Positions 25,179-34,826 are shown, counted from the stretch's first letter. The stretch: 34,993 nt of DNA from Ignavibacteriota bacterium (GCA_003820375.1 RPQH01000046.1:1-34993); one strand, 5' to 3'. Notes: a model not told the origin generated them from the sequence alone. Numbers and translations: made by a program.

Positions 25179-27632
25179 TTATTTTATTAAAACCATCCTC
25201 TTAGTATTAGTATAAAATCCAGCATCTAATTTATAAAAGTACACACCGCTCGCTAAATTTGAGCCGTCAAAACTAATACTATGGCTTCCTTTATCTTTAT
25301 ATTCATTATTTATTAATACAGCGACTTCCTCTCCAATCAGGTTATATACTTTAAGTGTAACATTTGATGCGTTTGCAATTGAGAATTTTATTTCTGTTGA
25401 TGGATTAAAAGGATTGGGATAGTTTGAAATCGAATTTTCATACTTTTGTGGCAATATAAAATTATTACCAGTAGTAGAAATAGAGTATACATTAATAAAA
25501 TCAGATCTAACTGATATCATATTATCTTTGTCTACAGCTTCAACTTGATATCTTAAGAATGTTGAACCCGGCAAAAGATAATTACAGTTTATTTCAGCGT
25601 AATGATCAATATATGATGCTGTGTCTCCATTTTGATATGTATAATCTTTATAAGTATCTATCAAAATATAATCAACCGGGAGGTAATTAGGTAATGAAGT
25701 AGCTGCTCTCCATATGTTGTATAGTTTATAAGTTCTTCCTTGCTGGTCATATCTTATCATATCAGGCTCATTGTTATTAGCCCAAATAATTTGCGGACGA
25801 GCTAATTGTCCATTACATTCAACAACGGAAAAATAAGGATACATCATGGGTCTGGAAGGAGGAGTGAGCGCAAGTATGTCTTCTTCAGTATATTCACCTT
25901 CACCTGCTTTGTAAATTTTTAGATTAGCAGTATTTCCATTTTGAGATTCTAAGTAAATAAAAATATCTGTTTGATTTCCATTCCAGTTTTTTGTTGATGG
26001 GCTTGAATACGGAGAAAATATTTCATTATAACCAAGTTTCCAAGGGTCCCATCTGTCACCTTTCCATTCACGGGAAGTCCAAACCTCCTCTAAATTTGTA
26101 TGAATTCTGTCTGTTCCGTCTTCGTTCAAATTTACATGCCTTTTTCCAATTCCAAACCAGTTAATAATGCTTTTGCCGTCATGATTGCTTAAAGTGGAAA
26201 AATCACCACCATTATCATTGTAGTATGATACCGATGTCCTTTTATAATATGCTACTTCCTGTCCATTGTTCCAATCAGGATACTGGATACCTACATAGCT
26301 CCAATTGAATAATCCATCTGCACATTCCTGGTCGATAGCTGCTCCATATGGATATCCTAAACTGTTTGGTCTTGCATGATATATATACAAACCTTTGCCA
26401 TAAATTGGTGACTCACCTGCTGAAAATACCCTGTATGGATTATCATGCGCTGTATCACCCCACATTACAACATCATATTTTGATTCTTTCATTCTATTAG
26501 AAATCAGGAAGAACTCATTGCTTCCATTAATGGGAACTTCAATCACTTCACCTTGCGGGGGAGTAGAGTTTCTTGATGAATAATCGTCTAGTGTATGAGA
26601 TGGACTACTGAAATCAGCAACTTCAGAAGTTATATAACCCATTAAAAGAGATTCATAAGGGCTAAGAAATTCATCAAGACCATTATCTGCACTGGCACCG
26701 CTCATCTTTCCATATTTCATATGAATATCCCCAAAGAGATAATGTCCGTGTTCATGCTCTGAAAAGCTAATAGTTCCAAGCTTTGTCATAGGATTATATC
26801 TTTGATAATCATCTCCTGTTTCACTGCCGCCGAAACCGGGGGATATTGTAATTCCCGAACCAATACTGCTAAATCCTGCATTTATTTTAATCTGCTGACC
26901 ACCCTGGTTATATATTAAATAATTTGCTCCCTGTGAATAAGATTCGTAAAGGCATGCAATCCCTCCAGCGGGCATTCCTAAATGTGGATTATGACTGCGG
27001 AAGACTTTATATATCATATCAACGTAGCCGTCTCCATCCCCATATGTGAATGAACCATATGAACCTGACCATTTATCATAATTACGCCAGTTAATAGCAC
27101 TTCCGTAAGACTGTAATTTTGCATATATTGCGTCATTAACTTTTTTTATTCCATCATATTCAGGGTTAGAAATGTAATAAGTATATTCTTCATCTAAGAC
27201 AACTGAAACTGCCTGACCAACAATATGCATATGTTTCCGGGACACTTCCATCCAATAGTCGCTCAGTGTCGCATTGTTTTCGTCATATGCATCCCACCAA
27301 TTCGAACCATAATTATTGTTTTTGGAAGTAGCTATTATTTGGTTCATAAATGTTGGACCGGCATTAGATGAAGGCCAATAATCAACATAAGGACCGGGGT
27401 CATTTTTAAACTGAACAAATACAACCAACACCGGAAAAACAGCTTCACTTGGTATACCGCTATAATCTACTCTTTCGGGTTTATGCTGACCGCCAGTCAA
27501 CGGCTGCATTAATTCCGGAGGATTTTCTACTTGTGTGCAAGTATATCCATAAGGATTGTATAATTGAGCAAATGAAATCTGTAATGAAACAATCCAAAGA
27601 ATAATAATTGTTATTGCTTTAAATATTTTCAT
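25179..27632 (-). CDS. M6-like secreted metalloprotease with T9SS sorting domain
   Basis: An 817-residue secreted protein. A signal peptide (MKIFKAITIIILWIVSLQISFAQ) is followed by a catalytic region: VFPVLVVFVQFKNDPGPYVDYWPS near residue 66, YWMEVSRKHM near 126 and the zincin motif SEHEHGHYLFGDIH with zinc ligands H293 and H297 and catalytic E294. This is the layout of M6 (immune inhibitor A-like) peptidases. A middle beta-rich region (DGLDEFLSPYESLLMGYI, later VYSISTT) leads to the C-terminal T9SS type A sorting domain (NYPNPFNPSTEIKFSI to MVLIK, about the last 80 residues). It probably degrades proteins outside the cell. The ATG at 27632 is supported by the signal peptide. It is likely transcribed alone. 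Confidence 0.88.
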   Translation of the reverse strand: MKIFKAITIIILWIVSLQISFAQLYNPYGYTCTQVENPPELMQPLTGGQHKPERVDYSGIPSEAVFPVLVVFVQFKNDPGPYVDYWPSSNAGPTFMNQIIATSKNNNYGSNWWDAYDENNATLSDYWMEVSRKHMHIVGQAVSVVLDEEYTYYISNPEYDGIKKVNDAIYAKLQSYGSAINWRNYDKWSGSYGSFTYGDGDGYVDMIYKVFRSHNPHLGMPAGGIACLYESYSQGANYLIYNQGGQQIKINAGFSSIGSGITISPGFGGSETGDDYQRYNPMTKLGTISFSEHEHGHYLFGDIHMKYGKMSGASADNGLDEFLSPYESLLMGYITSEVADFSSPSHTLDDYSSRNSTPPQGEVIEVPINGSNEFFLISNRMKESKYDVVMWGDTAHDNPYRVFSAGESPIYGKGLYIYHARPNSLGYPYGAAIDQECADGLFNWSYVGIQYPDWNNGQEVAYYKRTSVSYYNDNGGDFSTLSNHDGKSIINWFGIGKRHVNLNEDGTDRIHTNLEEVWTSREWKGDRWDPWKLGYNEIFSPYSSPSTKNWNGNQTDIFIYLESQNGNTANLKIYKAGEGEYTEEDILALTPPSRPMMYPYFSVVECNGQLARPQIIWANNNEPDMIRYDQQGRTYKLYNIWRAATSLPNYLPVDYILIDTYKDYTYQNGDTASYIDHYAEINCNYLLPGSTFLRYQVEAVDKDNMISVRSDFINVYSISTTGNNFILPQKYENSISNYPNPFNPSTEIKFSIANASNVTLKVYNLIGEEVAVLINNEYKDKGSHSISFDGSNLASGVYFYKLDAGFYTNTKRMVLIK

Positions 27633-27863
27633 TTTTGTTTTTAATTTTTAAAAAATTAGATTTTTAATTACATTTGTATAAGCAGACAAAGGGCATAGTC
27701 CCGAAAAACGGGATTATATTCCATTATTTGCCTGCAAGCGAGATGGAACCCTTTGTACTGCCGTATTTTTTGGCTATTATTTATAATAACTAAAAAATAT
27801 TTTATTGATGTGCTCAAATGTAACAGATTTTTAATCCGGTGGTGATATAATTATTCCTCCATT

Positions 27864-29141
27864 CTATTTTATTAAGATAAATGTTCTTGAAATTTTATAT
27901 TTTGCTGAACTGATAGTATAAAAATATACTCCGGAAGACAACTTTCCTGCATCATATCCTACTTTATATTTTCCTGAATTTAAAGTTTCATCTAGTAAAA
28001 TATCTATCTTTTGTCCTATTAAATTGTAAATAATAAATTTATAATTATTTTTTTCTTTTATATCAAATTCAATTGTAGTTTGTGAATTGAATGGATTTGG
28101 ATAGTTTTGATATAAATAAAATTGAGAAGGTATCTCTTCTGAAATGTTTTCAATGCTTACATATGTCCCGCCGTTTGTTGTTTTTAATATTTGACCGGCT
28201 CCCCCAACTGCCCAGCCAATTGAATCATTGTAAAACCAGAATGCATTTCTAAAATTGTTACTTAGTACTATTTGCTCATACCAGTTAAATCCGCCATTCG
28301 TAGTTTTAAAAATATGACCGTAAGAACCGCCGCACCAACCGGTATTTACACTTGAGAAAAAAACACAATAATTTTCATGCGTATAAGGATATGGCACTCT
28401 GCCTATTGTATCCCAGTTTGTCCCAAAATTTGTTGTTCTCCATACATTTGGTCCAAGACCGGGAGTATTTGTAGCCCTTCCTATAACCCATCCAATATTA
28501 CTTTTAAAACTCTCTTTATAAAAATCAGGCGATTCAGTTAAAGTCTGTGGTATTATCATTTGATTCCATATAATTCCTCCATCAGTTGATTTAAATATCC
28601 CGGCACCATCAGAGCACATTACCCCTGTGAGAGCATCTTTAAAATAAATATCTCTTAAATAACCATAATTCATATGAGTTGAATCAAAAGTATTGCCTCC
28701 ATTTGTAGTTCTAAGCACATATTCATTTCTCAGCATCCATCCTGTTGTTCTGTTTAAGAAATATATTCCATAGAAACTTCCTACAGGCGGGGGCGGCTGC
28801 TGACCGTTCCGTATTATGAGCCAGTTTGTCCCTCCATTGGTTGTTTTTAGTATAGTCTGCCACCAGCCCACACAATAAACGTATTGAGAATCTACTGCAT
28901 GTATGCCTGTTAATATTTTTCCGCTAACTCCAGGATACTGCAATACCCAGTTCAACCCGCCATTTGTGGTTTTAACGATGTCTCCACCATCAGCACACGC
29001 CCAGCCGGTATAGCGGTTTATAAATGTAACATCCTGTAAATTTAATGTTGAAGGATTATATTGTACTACCCACTGTGCATTTGATAAGCAAACAGTAAAT
29101 AATAAATAACAAACAATAAATATTGATTTTATTTTATACAC
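27864..29141 (-). CDS. Ycf48-like propeller protein with T9SS sorting domain
   Basis: A 425-residue secreted protein: signal peptide MYKIKSIFIVCYLLFTVCLSNAQ, then about seven propeller blades ending in variants of K-T-T-N-G-G-x-N-W (IVKTTNGGLNW, ILKTTNGGTNW, VLRTTNGGNTF, IFKSTDGGIIW, VWRTTNFGTNW, IFKTTNGGFNW, ILKTTNGG). These are the Ycf48/BNR-type repeats also found in sortilin-like propellers. The last 80 residues are a T9SS type A sorting domain (NYPNPFNSQTTIEFDI; the usual P-S-T is S-Q-T here). It is probably an outer-surface or secreted adhesive or structural propeller with no visible catalytic site. It lies 231 bp upstream of the metalloprotease gene in the same direction; joint transcription is possible but not shown. 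Confidence 0.87.
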   Translation of the reverse strand: MYKIKSIFIVCYLLFTVCLSNAQWVVQYNPSTLNLQDVTFINRYTGWACADGGDIVKTTNGGLNWVLQYPGVSGKILTGIHAVDSQYVYCVGWWQTILKTTNGGTNWLIIRNGQQPPPPVGSFYGIYFLNRTTGWMLRNEYVLRTTNGGNTFDSTHMNYGYLRDIYFKDALTGVMCSDGAGIFKSTDGGIIWNQMIIPQTLTESPDFYKESFKSNIGWVIGRATNTPGLGPNVWRTTNFGTNWDTIGRVPYPYTHENYCVFFSSVNTGWCGGSYGHIFKTTNGGFNWYEQIVLSNNFRNAFWFYNDSIGWAVGGAGQILKTTNGGTYVSIENISEEIPSQFYLYQNYPNPFNSQTTIEFDIKEKNNYKFIIYNLIGQKIDILLDETLNSGKYKVGYDAGKLSSGVYFYTISSAKYKISRTFILIK

Positions 29142-29478
29142 GAGATTATTTTACTTTACATAAAATTAATTCTTAAATAAGAAAAAACGGATAAAATTTC
29201 TGTATTTATTCTGCAGGTTTAGTTGCGTCAGTTCAAGTAGGTTCAATAAGCGGATTGCAACTTATCCTGTATGATAATAAAGATAATACAGCAATGTAAA
29301 CTTTGTAATTTCAATATAATGAAAAAAGGAAAAAGAAAAGCAAGTAAAAATAAATATTGTCTCAAATTAATTAAATCATGAGACACAAATAGTTCCGATA
29401 AAATTATTAAAATTATTAATTTTATTATAAACTAAAAGATGTCTTATGCCGGTTTATTATGCAAGAGCACTCCTTACT
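29142..29478. other. A/T-rich spacer
   Basis: This 337-bp stretch between two minus-strand genes holds the promoter of the Ycf48-like gene. I see no gene, tandem repeat or strong hairpin. Confidence 0.5.
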
Positions 29479-29901
29479 CTACTTCACATCAAGCAATTCC
29501 ACATCGAAAACCAACGTAGCATTTGGAGGAATAACTCCAGGCATACCCGTTTCACCATATGCAAGTCCCGGCGGAATAATTAACTTTCTTTTACCGCCTA
29601 CTTTCATGGTCGATATTCCTTCTTCCCAGCCGCGAATAACCTGCCCGTAGCCGATCTTGAATTTAAGCGGCTCATTCCTGTCTCTTGAGCTGTCGAATTT
29701 CTTGCCATCCTGAAGTGTACCTGTATAATGTACGGTCACTGTTTGTCCTTTTTGCGGTTGAGCACCTGTACCGACTATTTCATCTACATATTTCAAGCCT
29801 GATGGTGATGTTACCTCACCTTTTTCTTTACTGTCTGATGAACAGCTATTCATTGTTGTTATTGTTAAAATTAGGATAAATGATGCGATTATATATTTCA
29901 T
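29479..29901 (-). CDS. FKBP-type peptidyl-prolyl isomerase lipoprotein
   Basis: A 140-residue prolyl isomerase of the FKBP family, exported as a lipoprotein. The start is the ATG at 29901 ([20 protein letters not shown]); a TTG at 29922 would add seven residues with no benefit to the signal. The FKBP domain is complete: [21 protein letters not shown], the substrate pocket [15 protein letters not shown], and [16 protein letters not shown] with [15 protein letters not shown]. It catalyses proline isomerisation and assists folding of envelope or secreted proteins, which suits a genome with T9SS cargo. It stands alone. An 18-unit heptamer array lies 70 bases upstream. Confidence 0.95.
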   Translation of the reverse strand: MKYIIASFILILTITTMNSCSSDSKEKGEVTSPSGLKYVDEIVGTGAQPQKGQTVTVHYTGTLQDGKKFDSSRDRNEPLKFKIGYGQVIRGWEEGISTMKVGGKRKLIIPPGLAYGETGMPGVIPPNATLVFDVELLDVK

Positions 29902-29970
29902 ATTTGTATTAAATTTCAGCAAATATATTGATATTTAGTTGAATGATTCAATGAGGAAAGAAATGAGGTG

Positions 29971-30096
29971 ATTGCAGATTGCAGATTTCAGATTGCAGAT
30001 TACAGATTGAAGATTGCAGATTACAGATTGCAGATTACAGATTAAAGATTACAGATTGAAGATTATATATTGCAGATTGCATATTGCAGATTAGGG
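29971..30096. repeat. heptamer array, 18 units (ATTGCAG family)
   Basis: Eighteen contiguous 7-bp units, mainly ATTGCAG, ATTACAG and ATTGAAG, with no phase break. It is the longest heptamer array in the window. The same family starts at the hsp20 stop (19142). A separate short CAATGCA-type heptamer run lies at 30214-30241. The remainder of the 29902-30392 spacer shows only the terminator at its right end. Confidence 0.95.
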
Positions 30097-30354
30097 GATT
30101 GGAAATTGAAGCTGTATGGAATTTATTATTCAAATAAAATTTATCCCTCCTCCCACCCTCACATTTTGATACAGACCGGCACATGGTAGTACGATTTAAG
30201 CTGCACACCTGGTGCAATACGCAATGCTCAATGCACAATATTGGGCATTATTTGTAAATTGAGTTCCTCAGCCCCTTTGGAATAATTGGGCTCCATGATA
30301 CCCCATGGAAAGGTTGGTACCCGCTTCTGTAAAATAAATGCTACTCAATAAATT

Positions 30355-30385
30355 AAATTCTTGCCGGGTAATCCGGCAAGAATTT
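30355..30385 (-). terminator. intrinsic terminator after the DIP1984-family gene
   Basis: A perfect 13-bp stem, AAATTCTTGCCGG and CCGGCAAGAATTT, with the 5-base loop GTAAT. On the minus strand it is followed by T-rich sequence, eight bases after the stop of the gene ending at 30393. Confidence 0.85.
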
Positions 30386-30392
30386 GTAATTC

Positions 30393-30851
30393 CTACTCAA
30401 TCAGGTCATATTTCCAGTTGAGTTCCTGCAGTTTTATATCCAGTTCCCGGAGATCTCTTGAAAGGTCATCTATCTCTTTTCTCAATACTTCCGGTTCATA
30501 TGTTCCTCTTACTTTAATTTCCGATCTGCTGTACCTGTCAAATCTAACAGCATTTGCATCAAGAAAGCTTTGAAGAATATTTATCTTTATTCTTATAGCA
30601 TCTTTCTCAGCAATTGCATCTGATATACTTAATTCATCATTGAATGCATATTTTGAGTTTGACCTGTTAATATTCCGTACAAGTTCTTTAAGATTCAATA
30701 TCAATGAGTCCATTTCCCTCATCAATTTTACCGGTTCAAATGCCGGTCTATCATCTTCCTGTACGACTGCATTTTGTGAAAGCCGGTTTTTAACTTCAGC
30801 TAGTTTCTTGTTGAAGTCTGCCCGCCTTATTAATGCTTCTGCAATTTTCAT
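30393..30851 (-). CDS. DIP1984 family protein
   Basis: A 152-residue cytoplasmic helical protein of the DIP1984 family (unknown function). Typical stretches are MKIAEALIRRADFNKKLAEVKNRL, NRSNSKYAFN, the central ISDAIAEKDAIRIKINILQSFLDAN and the hallmark RYSRSEIK with ELDIKLQELNW near the end. The start is the ATG at 30851, with Shine-Dalgarno GGAGG five bases upstream; a GTG inside that Shine-Dalgarno is rejected. It begins 40 bp after the stop of the VWA gene at 30892, same strand and no terminator between, so the two are probably co-transcribed. It ends in an intrinsic terminator. Confidence 0.85.
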   Translation of the reverse strand: MKIAEALIRRADFNKKLAEVKNRLSQNAVVQEDDRPAFEPVKLMREMDSLILNLKELVRNINRSNSKYAFNDELSISDAIAEKDAIRIKINILQSFLDANAVRFDRYSRSEIKVRGTYEPEVLRKEIDDLSRDLRELDIKLQELNWKYDLIE

Positions 30852-30891
30852 TTGCACCTCCTGTTTTCTCTTTATAATTATTTACTTTTTT

Positions 30892-32652
30892 TTAATCTGT
30901 ATTTATCAGCTTATCCAGTAATTTAGATTCTACATTCAATGTCTTATCTCCAATAGCTGTTATTTCTGCGTCAAAGTATTTTTTAAATGAGCCGAATAAT
31001 TCTTTATATTCACCGGCTATGGTTAAAGTATTTGATTGTCTTTCCCATTTATTTAATTGGATTTTCTTTCCGTCTGAATTAATGAAATTTTTTTCTTTAT
31101 AGCCTCCTGCTTCGTTTATATTACTAATTTTTCTGTTCTTTTCATTTCCCAGCCAGAGCTTCATTACATCTGCATATCTTGTTAATAGTATTGCTTTTCT
31201 TATACCTGTATTATCATAGTATTCATTATTATTGCCTGTCATACTTATATTTTTGCTGTTTGAAGATAATTTACCGTTTCTGTCTTTATAGCTTACTTTC
31301 AAAGTTATATTTGGGTCATCGGAAATTTTCTTCATCTTTATAATTATTACACCGCCTTTTGTTTGTTCATCTTTTTTTTCAGAAGGGAATAAAGTATTTA
31401 CCTTCATTATTTCACCGCTCGATAAATTTGCCTCGGGTGAGCCATAAATTTGCACAATTTTATACCCCTCGGATTTTAATGATAATTCCAGGTCGAACAC
31501 CAGCGGGGTTACCATATAATCAAACTCATCATTTAACCTCTTCTTGAACTCACCGGATGAATGAACAGAATAATAATTAGCCCCTTTTACTTTAGAAATA
31601 GCTTCTGTTAAGCTTGCATTAAAATCTATTCCTATTCCTATAAATGATGTATAAATTTTTTCTTTTGCTGCGCCTTTTATTAATTCCAATAATTCATCTT
31701 CACCGGTCAATCCTATATTAGGCATTTCATCTGAAAGAATAATCATTCTGTTTTCGTAACCTTTCTTTCCTGCATCTGCATAATCAAATTGGTAAGAAGC
31801 AGTTTTAATCCCGCTTTCAAGATATGTTCCGCCGCCGGTTTCAACAGATAAGATTTTTTCTCTTAAAACCGGAACTTCCTGTTTATCAACATTTGTTAAA
31901 GGAATAATTACCCGGGCGGTATCATCGAAAATCGTAAATCCAAACCTGTCATCTTCATTCAGGTGTTTTAATATTTCAACAATTGTTTCTTTTGCAATTT
32001 CCAGCTTGGTCTTTATATTATCGTCCTGGTTTAATTTGTAATTACTGCTTTTTTCGCTAAACTTATTATAATAATATTTGTCAAATCTTCCCCCCATCGA
32101 GCCGGAATGGTCTAGTACAACCATAAGGTTTAATTTTTTCCGCCTGAAATCAGATTTCTTAATGTTTGAGTTCAAGCCAACCGATAAATAGTATTCATTC
32201 TTATTTATCAATGGATCTTTTGAAACCGCATATGTATAAACAGGACAGAATAATTCATCGCATTTTGATTCCTGCTTTCCTGTTTCAAAATAATAATCAT
32301 AGAATAAACCTTCATAAGTTATATCATCTATGTTAGGCAAATAACCATAATTAATGTTTTTCCTGAAATTGTTTATATCCTTAGCTCCGCCGACAGAAAG
32401 ACCGATAGTACTATTTGATATATCGTTCTTAGTTGTAGTTTGATTTAATGCGGCAGGGTCTTGCATCATCATATTAGGCATAATTTGTTCATTATATGTT
32501 GTCCCTGTATTAGTCGTATTATCTTTGTTATCAGGGCTCCAATTTGTTATGTTTTCCGTATCCTCACGGAATATCTGAAATGAAATTATTGCAGCAGCAA
32601 TGAACAGAATTGCAATAAATGTCTTTTTGTGATTTAATATTATGTTTTTCAT
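30892..32652 (-). CDS. von Willebrand A domain protein, YfbK-like (paralog 1)
   Basis: A 586-residue envelope protein. The start is the ATG at 32652, with GAGG four bases upstream, rather than the in-frame start at 32685. An N-terminal hydrophobic anchor (TFIAILFIAAAIISFQIF) is followed by a low-complexity Asn/Thr linker. Near residues 83-125 comes a YfbK-type leading domain (IGLSVGGAKDINNFRKNI, DDITYEGLFYDYYFETG). The VWA domain has a complete metal-ion site: D181-x-S183-x-S185 (VVLDHSGSMGG), a Thr in GGGTYLESG and the late Asp in ILSDEMPN. A beta-rich C-terminal region follows. VWA domains bind partner proteins through Mg2+; the partner is unknown. It has a close paralog directly upstream. 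Confidence 0.88.
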   Translation of the reverse strand: MKNIILNHKKTFIAILFIAAAIISFQIFREDTENITNWSPDNKDNTTNTGTTYNEQIMPNMMMQDPAALNQTTTKNDISNSTIGLSVGGAKDINNFRKNINYGYLPNIDDITYEGLFYDYYFETGKQESKCDELFCPVYTYAVSKDPLINKNEYYLSVGLNSNIKKSDFRRKKLNLMVVLDHSGSMGGRFDKYYYNKFSEKSSNYKLNQDDNIKTKLEIAKETIVEILKHLNEDDRFGFTIFDDTARVIIPLTNVDKQEVPVLREKILSVETGGGTYLESGIKTASYQFDYADAGKKGYENRMIILSDEMPNIGLTGEDELLELIKGAAKEKIYTSFIGIGIDFNASLTEAISKVKGANYYSVHSSGEFKKRLNDEFDYMVTPLVFDLELSLKSEGYKIVQIYGSPEANLSSGEIMKVNTLFPSEKKDEQTKGGVIIIKMKKISDDPNITLKVSYKDRNGKLSSNSKNISMTGNNNEYYDNTGIRKAILLTRYADVMKLWLGNEKNRKISNINEAGGYKEKNFINSDGKKIQLNKWERQSNTLTIAGEYKELFGSFKKYFDAEITAIGDKTLNVESKLLDKLINTD

Positions 32653-32980
32653 GTTTTCCTCTTTTCTGATTAACATGACAAACATAAAAGGATTTTGCAG
32701 GACAGTAAATCAACAGAACTGCTTAAAACGGAGCTGAGTAAATACTTATTTTTCTAAGTAATTGTACTTAAATGCGGATATAATTTGTAAAATTATTATT
32801 AAATGAATTGCCATTTATTAACTACGTGATTGATTTTCTTACATAACAAATGGATGTAAAATGTCTGGTGACACTTTACATCCATTTGTAAGATGGATAA
32901 TTTACGATGTTAAATATTCAAATCTTTTAAATAAAGTAATAATAAATTAAAATCTTATTGTTTCTTTATCCTTTTAATAG
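32653..32980. other. spacer between the VWA paralogs with a shared upstream pattern
   Basis: This 328-bp spacer holds AGAACTGCT at 32715-32723 and a TTTTCTA-led, 25-base box at 32750-32774; both recur upstream of the other VWA gene at 34769-34777 and 34803-34826 with nearly the same spacing to the ATG. It also holds a 15-bp-stem hairpin at 32846-32889. Confidence 0.65.
32846..32889. repeat. long hairpin between the VWA paralogs
   Basis: ACAAATGGATGTAAA and TTTACATCCATTTGT pair perfectly over 15 bp around a 14-base loop, and TGTC/GACA extend the fold inside the loop. It lies 92 bases past the stop of paralog 2. There is no U tract, so it may be a processing signal, a site for a regulator or a weak terminator. 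Confidence 0.65.
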
Positions 32981-34711
32981 TTACTTTGTATTAATCAGCT
33001 TATCAAGCACTTTTGCTTCCTTGTTCAGTGTGGTATCTCCAATACTATAAGATTCCGAAATGTAATATTTTTCAAATGAACCGAACAGCTCTTTATATTC
33101 ACCCGGTACAAAAAGATTTTGTGATAACCGTTCCCATTTATTTAGCATTATTACTTTACCATTATTCAAAATGAATGCATTGTCATTTTTCCGCACATAC
33201 TCGTTATTTGTGATACTCTTTTCATTTCCGAGCCATGATTTCATAAGGTCAGCATACCTTGCCAGCAATATTGCTTTTCTTACACCTGTATTATCAAAAT
33301 AGTCAGCTGTCTTATTTGTCATTTTTATCTTCGCCCTGTTTGATAGTTCGTTACCTTCCCGGTCTTCATAGTTTACTTTTAATGTTATTTCATTGCTGCC
33401 ATTATTTTTCTTCAGCTTAACTAATATTATACCTCCTCTTGTTTCTTCGTCATCTTTATCTGATGGGAATAAAGTATTGACTTTCAATACCTCACCCGTT
33501 GATTCATCTGCTTCGGGTGAACCATAAATTTTTTGGATTTCAAATCCATCGGATATTAATGTTAATTTTACATTGAAAAAAAGAGGAGTGACCATATAAT
33601 CAAATTCATCATTCAGCCGTTTTTTGAACTCTTTACTTGAATGAACTGAAAAATAGTTTGCACCCCGCACTTTAGACATAAATTCAGTCAGTGTTGAATT
33701 AAAATCGATACCTATACCAATAATTGTTGTATAAATACCCCTTAAAGCAGCACTTTTGGTCATGGATTGAAGTTCGGTTTCATTTGTCACTCCAATATTA
33801 GGCATTTCATCGGTAAGAAGTATAATTCTGTTTTCATATTCATCTTTATTAATTTCAATACCGGCGAATTGCTGTACACCCATTTCATAACCTTTTGAAA
33901 GATAAGTACCGCCTCTTGGAGTAATTGCCATTATATCATTTTTGACTTTTTGTACGTCAAGTTCATTCAACCCGGTCAATGGAGTAACCAATTCTGCCTG
34001 ACTATCAAAAGTTATAAAACTAAATTTATCTTCTTCAGATAAATGATCAATAATATTAGCAACAGTTTTTCTTGCAATTTCAAGCTTAGATTTATTTTCT
34101 TCCTCTGTGTTATATTCATAACTGTTTTCATTATTTTTAACCTTGTCATAATAATATTTTGCGAAATTGGAACCCATAGAACCGGACCTGTCAAGTACAA
34201 TAATTATGTTCAATTTTTTCCGCTTGAAATCAGATTGTTTTATATTTGAATTTAAGCCAACAGATAAAAAATATTCTTCATTTTGTGTGATTGGATTTTT
34301 TGATACTGCACAAGTATAAGCCGGGCAGAATGGTTCATTACATTTTGATTCATCATTGCCTGTTTCGAAATAATAATCATAGTATAAACCTTCATAAGTG
34401 ATATCATCAATCGAAGGAAGATAACCGTTTTCAATATTTTTCCTGAAGTTATTAATATCCTTAGCTCCACCTACTGACAAGCCTATGTTTTCATTAAGAC
34501 TTTTTGCTTCCATCCTGACAGGACTTTTAATATTTTCAAATTCAATTACTTTGGAAGTATCAGTTACCGGTTTTTTCAAAGAATCCGGTAGGTCTGATAG
34601 AGCTATTGCTTCCTGCCTGTCACCATTAACTGCCAGAAAAAAAACTAAAATAATAGCAGTATATAAAACTGCCGGTAAAAATTTTCTGCGGTTCGAAATA
34701 AATTTATTCAT
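32981..34711 (-). CDS. von Willebrand A domain protein, YfbK-like (paralog 2)
   Basis: A 576-residue paralog of the gene at 30892. The N-terminus has positive charges then a hydrophobic anchor (FLPAVLYTAIILVFFLAV), so it is a signal anchor or cleaved signal. Residues 76-118 (NIGLSVGGAKDINNFRKNI, DDITYEGLYYDYYFETG) are almost identical to paralog 1. The metal site is D174-x-S176-x-S178 (IIVLDRSGSMGS), with GGTYLSKG and LLTDEMPN. The C-terminal halves share EYKELFGSF and end in the same KVLDKLINT-like run. The stretches before the VWA domain diverge most, which suggests separate partners. Shine-Dalgarno GAGG lies four bases before the ATG, in the same context as in paralog 1. Confidence 0.9.
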   Translation of the reverse strand: MNKFISNRRKFLPAVLYTAIILVFFLAVNGDRQEAIALSDLPDSLKKPVTDTSKVIEFENIKSPVRMEAKSLNENIGLSVGGAKDINNFRKNIENGYLPSIDDITYEGLYYDYYFETGNDESKCNEPFCPAYTCAVSKNPITQNEEYFLSVGLNSNIKQSDFKRKKLNIIIVLDRSGSMGSNFAKYYYDKVKNNENSYEYNTEEENKSKLEIARKTVANIIDHLSEEDKFSFITFDSQAELVTPLTGLNELDVQKVKNDIMAITPRGGTYLSKGYEMGVQQFAGIEINKDEYENRIILLTDEMPNIGVTNETELQSMTKSAALRGIYTTIIGIGIDFNSTLTEFMSKVRGANYFSVHSSKEFKKRLNDEFDYMVTPLFFNVKLTLISDGFEIQKIYGSPEADESTGEVLKVNTLFPSDKDDEETRGGIILVKLKKNNGSNEITLKVNYEDREGNELSNRAKIKMTNKTADYFDNTGVRKAILLARYADLMKSWLGNEKSITNNEYVRKNDNAFILNNGKVIMLNKWERLSQNLFVPGEYKELFGSFEKYYISESYSIGDTTLNKEAKVLDKLINTK

Positions 34712-34768
34712 GCTTTCCTCTTTTCTACTAACTGGAAAAATTATTGATTTATCAGCGGATTAATAAAA

Positions 34769-34826
34769 AGAACTGCTGCTGATTTGATTGGAGAATTATC
34801 TGTTTTCTATGTAATTATACTTGATG
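34769..34826 (-). promoter_or_regulatory. conserved upstream boxes shared by both VWA genes
   Basis: AGAACTGCT (34769-34777) and the 24-base box from 34803 to 34826 (it starts TTTTCTATGTAATT) match 32715-32723 and 32750-32774 upstream of paralog 1, at about 58/92 versus 63/98 bases from the ATGs. They are probably promoter or operator sequences, though recent duplication alone could also leave them. The rest of the spacer to the window edge shows nothing else. Confidence 0.5.

Noticed and set aside
29971..30096. CRISPR-like array
   Set aside because: Units are 7 bp with no spacers and there are no cas genes; it is a plain tandem repeat.
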